Of a stretch of 64,000 nt of DNA, positions 12,345-21,800 are shown piece by piece; position 1 is the stretch's first letter; each line of letters begins with the position of its first letter. The notes beneath the pieces were generated by a model. That model did not search any database. It saw only the letters and a list, made by a program, of their open reading frames with translations, and had not been told where the DNA came from. The stretch comes from Watersipora subatra (taxonomy: Eukaryota; Bryozoa; Gymnolaemata; Cheilostomatida; Watersiporidae), in assembly GCF_963576615.1 (NCBI RefSeq), contig NC_088708.1:26853191-26917190 (forward strand), written 5' to 3'. Both the position numbers and the translations under genes were made by a program.

Positions 12345-12571
12345 TGTTGTATTATGGGATTTGTTAGGCTCAGGCTATATTGGTGTCTGAGCTCAAGGCA
12401 GTACAGGTGGTCTTGGTAATTACGGTGAGTGCATAAAGCTGGATAAAGCTAGTGAGTAAAGCTAGTAGATTAGCTAGTGTAAGGCAGTATGGGGAGAATA
12501 TAAGGAAGTGTAATGAAGGACGGAGGTTCTTCTTCGCTTCAACCTCATGTACGTGTTGTATTTATACAACA
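12345..12571 (+). repeat. 5' LTR
   Basis: A 227-bp direct repeat of 15541-15761, starting TGTTGTATTATGG and ending TATACAACA. Position 12572 begins the TGGCGCAGTTGACG primer-binding-like site. Compared with the 3' copy it has an extra 12 bases near 12445-12460. Confidence 0.85.
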
Positions 12572-12589
12572 TGGCGCAGTTGACGAAAC
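12572..12589 (+). other. Primer binding site (putative)
   Basis: TGGCGCAGTTGACGAAAC begins directly after the 5' LTR. TGG at this place is typical, since it pairs with the CCA end of a tRNA primer; the tRNA species cannot be named from memory. Confidence 0.6.
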
Positions 12590-12853
12590 TCTAATTTTTT
12601 TGTGCGTTATCGTTAGCGATAATTTTCTGGTTACGGTGTAAGTTTAACGTTTGATTAGACCTTTTCACGGGCGTGCAGGTGGGGTGACGTGAGGTAGGGT
12701 GGTGTTGTGGGGCTGTGAGGTGTTGTAGCGGTGAAGCATCGGTATTGGAGAGGTGTGGATATTTATTAAGTGATCGGAGGCGAGAATTACATTAAATTTA
12801 TACGAGTGGGGTAGAGTAAATTGGTGGTGAAAAATATAACGTATTGTGTCGGG

Positions 12854-14098
12854 ATGGAGATCGGTTATCCGGAGCTGGTGTTTGGTGAGCACGGTGATGG
12901 TTCGTGGGAGAGATTTATAGAAGAAATGAATTTATGTATTGAGAGTGCAGTTGAGAGAAGAGGTTACGAAGGTGAAGGTGGCAATACACGCCTTACTATG
13001 AGAGATAGAGCTTAGTTGAGGCCATTACTGAGAGCTATTGGGTACAGTGGTAGAGAAGTATTAAAAAGTGCAGGGTTTGATGTAGATGGTGCAAATTCAA
13101 CTAATGAAGAGGCAGTGGATATTTTGCAGGAATATTATGGTAGACAGGAGAGCATGTTTGTAAAGGATCATAACTTTTTGACCGCTAAACAGGCACTTGG
13201 TGAAAGTGATAAAGAGTTTTTGCTACGAGTTGAGAGTTTAAGCAGATATGCTGAGGTAGCGAACAATGCTGATAGAGTAAGGTTTGCTCTTATAGTGGCA
13301 GTTAACGGGTTGAGAGATAGAGAAGTAAGCAGAGACTTGATGAAGAATGCCAACTTGACCTGGGTGATGTTGAATGAGACGTTGAGGGCTCATGAGATGA
13401 CGAATCATTCAGACAGGTTCGTGAGAGCAGATAGTAGAGTTAGCGATTTAAAAAGTGAGATTAAAAAAGAGGTAGCAAGGGTATCAGAGTGCGACAGTCG
13501 TGCGCAGTACCGGAGTGGTTGTAGGGATAGAAAATACAACTCAAGAGGTGGATATTCTCCTAGAAGCAGTCTTAGAAGTGATAAAAAGTATTATGGGAAT
13601 AGTAGTGATGAGCGTGATGTTAGTAGGTATGGGGCAAGAAGTGGAGAGTATAACAAGGACAGGGACAGTAGTAAGTATAGAGACAATAGCAGGGAGAGGC
13701 ATGTCTTTAGATATAGAGCAAACAGTAGAGAAGGTAGTAAAGAGAGAGTGTGCTACAATTGCAAGCATAGTGGCCATGAGATGCGGAGTTGTCCCTCCAT
13801 TAAATGTTTTTCTTGTGGGCAACGAGGACACGTACCCCGATATTGCAGGGACAAGGGTAGAGAAGTAAGGTATGGAAGTCGAGATAGCAGTAGGGAGAGG
13901 TATTGGGGCAGAGAAAGTCCTCATGACGTAAGGGATAAGTGGAATAGACCCAGAGATTACAGCATGAACGGGTATGAGAGAGACAGTGAGTTTGAGAAGC
14001 GAGAGACAGATAGGCATGATGAAAGGTGCAGTGACAGTAGAAGGGGTAAAAGTGCAAGATGTGCTGGCTATAGAAATAAATATGGTGAAGATCAATGA
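12854..14098 (+). pseudogene. gag: Retroelement Gag with CCHC knuckles, one in-frame amber stop
   Basis: This is the structural capsid/nucleocapsid protein of the LTR element. The first ATG in frame is at 12854 (MEIGYPELVF, then SWERFIEEMN, a capsid-type start). A TAG at 13013-13015 interrupts the frame, which then stays open to TGA at 14096-14098. The downstream part is capsid-like (KEFLLRVESLSRYAE and RFALIVAVNGLRD), followed by an Arg/Ser/Asp-rich region. Two zinc knuckles follow: CYNCKHSGHEMRSC at about 13751 and CFSCGQRGHVPRYC at about 13817. Whether the TAG is a disabling mutation or is bypassed is unknown; no compensating frame change is needed. The final TGA is followed by CTAG, with protease continuing in the same frame. 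Confidence 0.75.
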
Positions 14099-14551
14099 CT
14101 AGGCCAGACAATTGTGCAGTATTTAGAAGTTAATGGAGTAAATGTAGAGTTTACGTTTGATACTGGGGCTGAGGTGTCAATAGTAACCGAGGCAGCAGCC
14201 AATAAGTTGAACCTACAGTTAAAGAAACCGTTGACAATTTTAGAAACCGCTGATGGTAGTGAGTTAAAAGTGGTTGGAAGTGTGGGAGGTCATTTGGAAA
14301 GTAAACACATGCATATGGATGCCGAAGTTCATGTGGTGAAAGGATTGAAAACAAACTTTTTGGGCATAACTGAGTTGAAGCAGCTAAAATTATTTGCTGT
14401 TGTAAATGCGTTATGCAAAAGCAAGTTTGAGCCTGTTAAGGAATGTAGAAATATTAAGCTAGTTAAGCCCTTTTCGCCGTTTTCGAACCATTACTGCTGG
14501 GTCAAGTTATGTTTCAGATGTCAAGTTGCAAAACCTGACAAATACGTCTGA
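14099..14551 (+). CDS. Retroelement aspartic protease region, same frame as Gag
   Basis: After the Gag TGA the frame stays open from CTA at 14099. It encodes QYLEVNGVNVEFTFDTGAEV with the D-T-G active site, then a hydrophobic flap-like region and VKGLKTNFLGITELKQL, as in Ty3/Gypsy proteases that cleave Gag. It lacks its own ATG, so it would be made as a Gag-protease fusion by stop-codon readthrough. The frame closes at TGA 14549-14551, where an active element would continue into reverse transcriptase; that part is absent. Confidence 0.7.
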   Translation, partial: LGQTIVQYLEVNGVNVEFTFDTGAEVSIVTEAAANKLNLQLKKPLTILETADGSELKVVGSVGGHLESKHMHMDAEVHVVKGLKTNFLGITELKQLKLFAVVNALCKSKFEPVKECRNIKLVKPFSPFSNHYCWVKLCFRCQVAKPDKYV

Positions 14552-15374
14552 CAGAGAGAGCGATGTAAAGAAAGGTCACACAGGTCAAGATTGGTGGACT
14601 TGTGAAACCAAGGGAGTAAAGGGTAGCGGATACGTAAAAATTGGTAGTCAAGGGGAGACAGCCCAAGGCACCAGAGAGGTGCAAGTGTATATGGGGTATG
14701 ATAGAGAACACAGTCATGATGAGGTAAGTGGAAGTGCTGAGAAAGTAGCTGAACCAGTATCTGTAATGGAGAAAGTTTGCTCTATTTTAGCTGAGGTGTC
14801 CAGCAATAGAATGTTAGACAGAGATGGTCATGAGAGAAAGGTAGCAGAGATAGAGAAGGAAGAAAAAGAGGTACAGAGGAAGTCAAAGGAGAAAATGGCT
14901 AGGCTAAAAGCGAAGCATAAGGCAGTAGTTGTGGAGTTGGAAAATGTCAAGGCATTCAGAGTAGCTGGGCAGGTGTTAGCCGAGGTTCAGAGGAAAATTG
15001 CTGGTAGCAGATCAGCACTGGTGGATGGTCAAGGCGAGCTAGATAGATCTGGGCCTATGTCAACTCCCAGCTCTGTGGTGCCATCCCCTGTGCAGCCGAT
15101 TACGGCCCAGGTAGAGACCTCCCACAGGAGGCCTGTCGAGCCTGCCTCTTATTGGGGAGAGCGAGGTAAAGACGGAAGAGACAGAGATGAGGTTGAAGAG
15201 TCATTACTGACCCAACCAAAAGACTCCGGGCTAGTCGGGGTTGGTGGAAGTAGTGTTGGAGATATTGGTGGAAGTAGTGTTGGTAGTGACAGTGGTCACG
15301 GTAAAATTATTGGTAGGGGCGGAGGTCAGGGTGATGGAAAAGCCAGTGCAGACTGGCAATGGAGCTGGCAGTAA
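14463..15374 (+). CDS. Coiled-coil, Gly/Ser-tailed ORF of the LTR element, function unknown
   Basis: This frame opens after a TAG at 14460-14462 and overlaps the protease frame by about 89 bases in the +1 register. It could be entered by frameshifting or from its own start. It encodes a charged region, a Lys/Glu-rich predicted coiled coil (KVAEIEKEEKEVQRKSKEKM, then ARLKAKHKAVVVELENVKAF), a Pro/Ser-rich stretch and a Gly/Ser-rich tail (GGSSVGDIGGSSVG). There is no signal peptide or membrane segment, which argues against an envelope protein, and no polymerase or integrase motif. I do not recognise the family. Its persistence as an ORF of about 300 codons in an otherwise stripped element is notable. 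Confidence 0.5.
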   Translation, partial: LSPFRRFRTITAGSSYVSDVKLQNLTNTSDRESDVKKGHTGQDWWTCETKGVKGSGYVKIGSQGETAQGTREVQVYMGYDREHSHDEVSGSAEKVAEPVSVMEKVCSILAEVSSNRMLDRDGHERKVAEIEKEEKEVQRKSKEKMARLKAKHKAVVVELENVKAFRVAGQVLAEVQRKIAGSRSALVDGQGELDRSGPMSTPSSVVPSPVQPITAQVETSHRRPVEPASYWGERGKDGRDRDEVEESLLTQPKDSGLVGVGGSSVGDIGGSSVGSDSGHGKIIGRGGGQGDGKASADWQWSWQ

Positions 15375-15518
15375 CGAGGAGAGTATTTTAGACAGTGGCA
15401 CAGAGTCAGACAAGCCAGAGGCATAGCCTATGGAGACTGCCCTAACGGAGTCCGTTTAACGAGCAACACAAGTAAGTTACTACGTCTGCTTGTTGGTAGT
15501 GATGGGGTGGCCCAAAAC

Positions 15519-15538
15519 AAAAAGAAAAAAAGAAAGGG
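15519..15538 (+). other. Polypurine tract
   Basis: A run of A and G (AAAAAGAAAAAAAGAAAGGG) ends two bases before the 3' LTR, the standard place for plus-strand priming. Confidence 0.7.
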
Positions 15539-15540
15539 CA

Positions 15541-15761
15541 TGTTGCATTATGGGATTTGTTAGGCTCAGGCTATATTGGTGTCTGAGCTCAAGGCAGTAC
15601 AGGTGGTCTTGGTAATTACGGTGAGTGCATAAAGCTGGATAAAGCTATGTAGATTAGCTAGTGTAAGGCAGTATGGGGAAAATATAATGAACTGTAATGA
15701 AAGACAGAGGTTCTTCTTCATCTTCACATCAATACATGCAAGTGCATATATTTATACAACA
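15541..15761 (+). repeat. 3' LTR
   Basis: A 221-bp direct repeat of 12345-12571, starting TGTTGCATTATGG and ending TATACAACA. It is followed by AACCT, the 3' copy of the target duplication. Confidence 0.85.
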
Positions 15762-15766
15762 AACCT

Positions 15767-16421
15767 ATAGTTTGAAGATGTTTAGAGATCTGATTCAAAG
15801 CTCGGTTCAATTGCATCGGAAACAACTACAGTTCAAAACTTCTGATCCTTCACTTACTCCGTTTCACACCTTTTTCTCTCCCGTTTAGGTTTTTATTTAG
15901 CAAAATTTATCACTAGCTTACTTAATTCTAGGCATTTGGAGTTCTTAAAATCTGTCGTTGTAAATGAGACATGATAAAAAATGTAATGAAAACTGTTATA
16001 CAGCTTACTGTAACATGAGTACCTTATTATACTGCACTGAGCCTTGACTTAGCTGTAAATATTTCTCACAAATATACGCATTATGAAGGTTGTGTTTTGT
16101 ACAACCGAACTGAGTACTCTGATTTTAAGGCTATCCGTAATTCTTTAGTTATATACAAGTTTGCTGTAGATCATGCGGTTTAACAACTCCTTCAACTGAA
16201 AATTTTGCTTTTTTTATTTTTATATCGTTACAAACTTTTTACTAATGGTTTTCTATAACAGATGATGTAAAAAAATTTGATGAAATTTTAATCAAAAGAT
16301 TTAAAAAAATTGGGTAATATAAAGTTGAAGGCGCACGGTATGAGCGACCACTATAGTTCTACGTTTAACAATTATACATAACATGTAGGTACTACCATTA
16401 AACGGTAACTGGACTTTTGGG
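15767..16421. other. No gene seen
   Basis: AT-rich sequence between the LTR element and the GGCGACA element, with no exon or RNA gene I can support. Confidence 0.5.
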
Positions 16422-18682
16422 CGACAGTCACTAGGGCGACAGACACTTAGGCGACACTTTTGGCTCGAAAGGCGACAACTTCAGACGGAAAGGCGACACG
16501 GCAGACAAACCGGCAACAAGTCCAGACTGAAAGGCGACAAGTTGGTTTGCTGTTTGGTTGAAGGCAAGGTAATGTACTGACAAACTATGAGATTCTGTTG
16601 TCGTGTGCTTACGTATATTTTTAAAACGTAGCCTTGACAGTGTTATTGTTTTCTTTTTACAGACTTTTTTTATAAATCGAAATGGTAATATGTATTTTAA
16701 ACGCCATTAGTGGGATTTCTCTGATTATGCTAGCCCAGACATTTAACAAAATATTAAGGCTATTTTGATAAAAATGCATTTAGCTTTTTCAATTTCAATT
16801 AAAACACCAAAACTTGTTTATGTATCAGCATCTTTGTTCAAAACGGTTCGAAAAGTCACGTTCTCGGCTGAATTGTTGACAATTTTGTCTCCGATTGTTA
16901 AAACTTTAGAGTTATCTTACCTCGAGAAGAAATAGTTTTATGGTTTCGATCGTCGAAATTCACAGTAAATGTACATGTAGCTGGGAGAAGAGTTTGCTCT
17001 TTGTGTGAGATGAAAAGACAATTCCCTATTATTTTGATTTCTTATTCACTTGCGGAATGAATGATTTCCTTATCCTTGTTTCTTTACAATTATGATAATA
17101 ATCCAATGTCATTATAATGCAGACTCAATAGGCTAAATTGCGGTTCACACTGATCTATGCTTGTTGAGATTTTATTTGAGTATGAAGAATGAAGGCTTTT
17201 TCTGACATAGGTGTCTAAGATATATCCATATTTTACTAACTTCTGCAGCTTGTCGCAAGGAGACTAAACAGCATCACAGAAAGCTTATGGAGAAACGATC
17301 CATTTCAAAGCATAGAAATCAACCGGTCCTGATGCCATGTTACCCTTATAGTCACTTGAGATATTTGACCGAATCACCCTTGTCACAGATCCCGATGGCA
17401 CACACAACTTGTAGTTTGAGACAATGAGGAGTGATCAACACCTCAAAGACCTTTGTGATATATACTCAGCTGCAGGTTAATGCTTCCATGTGCCACATCA
17501 TAGACTATAGTTTGCATTTTAACACGAACCATGAATTTTTTATACACGACTATTTTAACAAAGGACAGACTTCATAAAAGTATGGAAGATATTAAATGGA
17601 CAGCCATCAGCTTGCACTCTAATGACAGCTTTATTAAAGAGTGGTGTAGGGAATTTCCTGGTATTTTTTTTGTGTATGATTGGAAGTGTAAGTGCATTCA
17701 AGTACCTGCGAGTCACTGTGTATAATTATACTCCTGTAATTCAAATTATACTTGCATGTAAGTTTTAGAATTAGTAGAAAGTAATATTCAGTTACCAATT
17801 TATAACTGTGAACCTGATCTCGTCATTCTAGATGGGAAAGAGAAGTTCTATCGCTAGATGGGTTTATCTACATAGTATCAATCAGAATAAAGTTATTGTA
17901 AAAAAATTAATGCTGCAAACTATTGATATACGTATTTTTAAAAGTTATATATGATAAAAATCAGCTTTACTATTTGTATAAATATACCAAAAAGCAAATT
18001 TATTAAAATGTATCAAGCTAAACTCATATATATTTATTTTCATACTGCCATCATGAGCCAGAGATAGTATAATGACTCATCAACAGCGGTATGCTAGTGA
18101 CTCAAATAGTGACTGTCCAAATGACTTCTGAGCGTGTGGAGTTGGCGAACTCTAGAGTTAAATTTGTGGAAAAGGATGAACAGAAGAATAGTTAGGCGAT
18201 TAAAAACAGATTAATCTCAGCAGTTTATGTTTAATAATAACCTTCTCAATTAAATGAATATTTGGTACATTCATTAATTCAATATAAATTTCTACTGTTT
18301 AATTCAATATGAAATTCTACTGTTTAATTCAATATGAAATTCTAATGTGTGTAAAATAATAATGTAATCAGATTAATGAGGATATAACAGGTAATAGATC
18401 TCAAGGAAATAAGGTGGAGCAATGAGTGAGAAATATACTAATGCAAAATTTCCGATCTGGGCATCAACAAATTTGGTGTCTTGTTAGTGTTCACTACTAT
18501 TTCACAACAACATAACAGGACGGGAACAGGACTTAATATTTTGAATTAATCCTGCCCTCAGAATTGTCGCCTCAATGTCCAGGATTGTCGCCTGTTTGTC
18601 CGCTATGCCGCTTTTTCGTCTGAAGTTGTCGCCTTTTGAACCAAAAGTGTCGCCTAAGTGTCTGTCGCCCTATTGACTGTCC
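16422..18682. mobile_element. Non-coding element with long TIRs built of GGCGACA repeats
   Basis: The left arm (about 16422-16550) and right arm (about 18556-18682) are inverted copies. The shared outer part reads GACAGTCA..TAGGGCGACAG, ACACTTAGGCGACAC, and so on. Each arm carries about six or seven GGCGAC(A/G) units spaced about 13-20 bp apart. The 2.0 kb between the arms shows no transposase-like reading frame. Long TIRs with internal repeats recall Mutator-like elements, but this is only an analogy. A target duplication was not identified. Confidence 0.65.
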
Positions 18683-18844
18683 TTAATTCCTATTAAACAT
18701 AGAGTTATGTTAAACCGGATGTCGGCGCGAATATTGGTGTTGGTTTGGGTTTTAGGTTTAGGTTCTCAATTAGCATTTATGCATTTTCAATCGCGTCGGA
18801 TTTAAAAACGAATAATCTCTCTAAAAAACTTACATGCTTATGAC

Positions 18845-21800
18845 ATGGCTTTGTGCTGTGCCATTGGTTGTTCGAATACTAAAGAACTCTGTCCAGCTAA
18901 AATCTTTCACAGGTAGTTTTCCGTTTCGCAGGTTTTACCATAAAAACTTCGTTTCTTTTGCATAAACTTTCTACTTTAAGTGGCCATTTGAAAATGGTCA
19001 TATAGCTATGTTGTAGAAGAGCACTATATGAAAGCAATGTTTTGGAACGATGTTATATCGATCCAATGCTGAATGCATTAGCAGATTTTCAAAATAGTAA
19101 ACTTTAAGTAGCCTACAAATATTAGCTCATATATATACGCCTGCTTAAGCAGTTAAATTTTACAGTTTTGTTATGATACAGAATATTCTTAGGTTTACAT
19201 CCTTACTTTAAACATTTCTTGATCGAAAATATAGGAGAGGAGTTTACCTGTCGATAAGACAGTAGTTTACCTGCTGTTTTCCATTTATCTGTTCAACAGA
19301 TTTCCCTTACATGACATCGAGCTTACAGAAAAATGGAAAAGTAAAATGAAGGATGGATACAGGCACAGCCAAAAGAAAGGCGTACCTTCGGGCAGTCGGT
19401 TGTGCAGTGATCATTTTAAAGACTCGGACTACATCACCCCTCCAGGTGCTCCTCGTAAAATGCTAAAGTCAGGTTCAGTTCCAACGGTCTTCAACACAGA
19501 ATCCTTTAAGGTAAGTTTGTTTGAAGCAAATGATTGACAGATTTCATTGTACAAATGTGTTATTAAATTATATATTTTTGCCTAAAGTCTCTATACAGCT
19601 GTTGTAAGATATTCTATTTTTATCACTACCAGTTGCATATTTCAACCTGTTCTGAATAACTAACACTGTTGTCTCCTTCTTGGTTTGCACCTTTGTTAAT
19701 TAATCTTGTAACATGTTTTTTTCTTCACTATTCATGTTGCATTTCCGATAGTTACCAAATGAATTCTGATGCACATTTTAGAACCGTAAGAGGAAGAGAT
19801 TGGCCTGTGATTATGGCGTTGTGTCAGAAGAATCGTCAATCGTATCGAATCGTATTATGGATGCTGCTGATGAAATAAAACCAACCCAAAGTTCCAATGG
19901 TGCAGAACATGGCTACTGCAAGCCAGCACGTACGTCCAATATTTACTTGAAGGTTATTACTGGTGCATATTTAATGAATGGCTTTTTCTGTACAGAGCAA
20001 CATAAGACAATGAAAATATCTCCTTTTATCTTTTTGATTGGTAGTGTTTTTACATTTAAACCATAACTGTCATGTGCAACATTTATCGTATTCACTAGGT
20101 AAATCAGACTCCGATTTCTGATTCCGATTTTGTACTCAAAATAAAGATTGGTCCACTAACTTTCAGAGTAATGAAGCCTTTTTTTACAGGGTTTTAATAT
20201 CGGTCTCGAAAACGACACGATCAGCACAACAAGCTCCGCCTATAAATATTTGACGTAGCCTAGCTTTTTAGAAAGGGAGGTTAGGGATGTTTAGTTCGAT
20301 TTAAAATGATAGAGATGGATGTCTTAAAACCCGTTATTTTCTAAATTCAGCCTTCAAAATAATTTCAGTCGTTTCTGAAAGATAGATAAGCTATTTAACA
20401 TTGCATATTTAAAGATCAGCTCCAAAAAGCGTGATAACAATGCTAGCTTGTGATAAAATCGGGCTTTTTCGAGCTCATTTTCCTCTGCGTTCAGCCTATG
20501 AAACATCATGTAACAAGCTACGAGCAATTTTAAATAGTTTATTTACCTTTCATAAAAGACTGAGATTATTTTGAAGGCTGAATTTAGATATTAACGGGTT
20601 GTAAGACACCCATCTCTATCATTCTAAATCAGACTAAACATCCCTAACTTCTGTTCCTAAAAAGCTAGGCAACGTCAAATATTTATGGGCGGAGCTTGTT
20701 GTGCCGATTGTGTTGTTTTCGAAACAGATATTGAAATGCTTTAAAACAGCCTTCATGGCTTTGAAGGTTAGTAGACCAATCTCTTTTTAGAGGAAAAGAT
20801 CGAAATCAGCGTGTCTGATTTACCTAAAAAATGCAATAAAAGTTGTATGTGGCAGTTATGGTTTATACTTCATGCAATATGAAGTATTAATGGTAATGCA
20901 GTGTAATTAAACTGAAAGGTGGGAGTTGTCAGTCATTAACGATGAGCTGACAACTTCTAAGCATATTATTGTCTTCTTGTTTCTTACAGTATATTATTGG
21001 TCAAGCTTCTTAAAGGTTGACTTGCAACAAAATTCACATTACAGTTATTTGGTATCAAAGATTCATCATGTCTTACTCTGTTGTGTTGTTGGTGCTAAAT
21101 GTGTGGAAAAGTGATTACAAGCTCTTAAAAGCTCAAAAATGAAAAGCCGCCGTAGATTGGAATCTGTTTATTTCTCTGACGTAGTCATTACAGTTGAGTT
21201 ATCGTCTTGTCAATAGAAAGGCCAATAAAAAGCTCAATATAAAACTTATCGTAGCACTAGTTTATGACAAACACTTCAGGTTTTACCGAAGACCCCGTAT
21301 CAAATATAGATGCTCGCTACTTTACAGTTTTGTTTCGGCATTATTCAATCGTCAAGTCGTAATCTGATCATGTGACCCAATACTTCACAAATAATTTTTG
21401 CAGCACTTTTCGATTATCACAGGTGACCAACAGGCTCGTCATGATTATCAGACAATGATATGTACTCCTTCGAGCTAATGTTAAAAAATTTAATGATTTT
21501 TTAAGGTAAGTTATAAGATATCAGTGCTAAAAGTGACAGCATTACAATGACGATAAAACAGACGCGTAAGAACAATAGACATGGTTTTATTGAATGCGTG
21601 AAGTATATTTGTGAAAATATTTTGACGAATGAGGTTGCATGAAACTGTAAACAGAAACCATCATGTAACAACTACGTCCCATTTGAGCCGTTTTTGAAAG
21701 CGAATCCAAACTATGACGGTCTCGTGTGGCTGCGATTAACTGTTAGTTTTTTAGCTTTTAAGAGCTTGTAATCACATTCCCACACATTTTGCACCTACAA

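Larger units (their letters stand above)
12340..15766 (+). mobile_element. LTR retroelement (Ty3/Gypsy-like) with Gag and protease but no RT or integrase
   Basis: Direct LTRs at 12345-12571 and 15541-15761 start TGTTG and end ACAACA. The 5-bp sequence AACCT flanks both ends (12340-12344 and 15762-15766), a target duplication that marks one intact insertion event. A primer-binding-type TGGCGCAG follows the 5' LTR at once, and a polypurine tract precedes the 3' LTR. The interior of about 3 kb encodes a Gag with two CCHC knuckles, a D-T-G protease and a coiled-coil ORF. No RT (Y/F-x-D-D), RNase H or integrase (HHCC, D-D-E) signature was seen in any frame. It is therefore a non-autonomous derivative that would need enzymes from a relative. 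The LTRs differ by a 12-bp indel and several substitutions, so the insertion is not very recent. Confidence 0.85.

Noticed and set aside
13541-14095. A 184-codon minus-strand ORF opposite Gag
   Set aside because: It is a shadow of the Gag coding sequence; the zinc knuckles establish the plus-strand frame.
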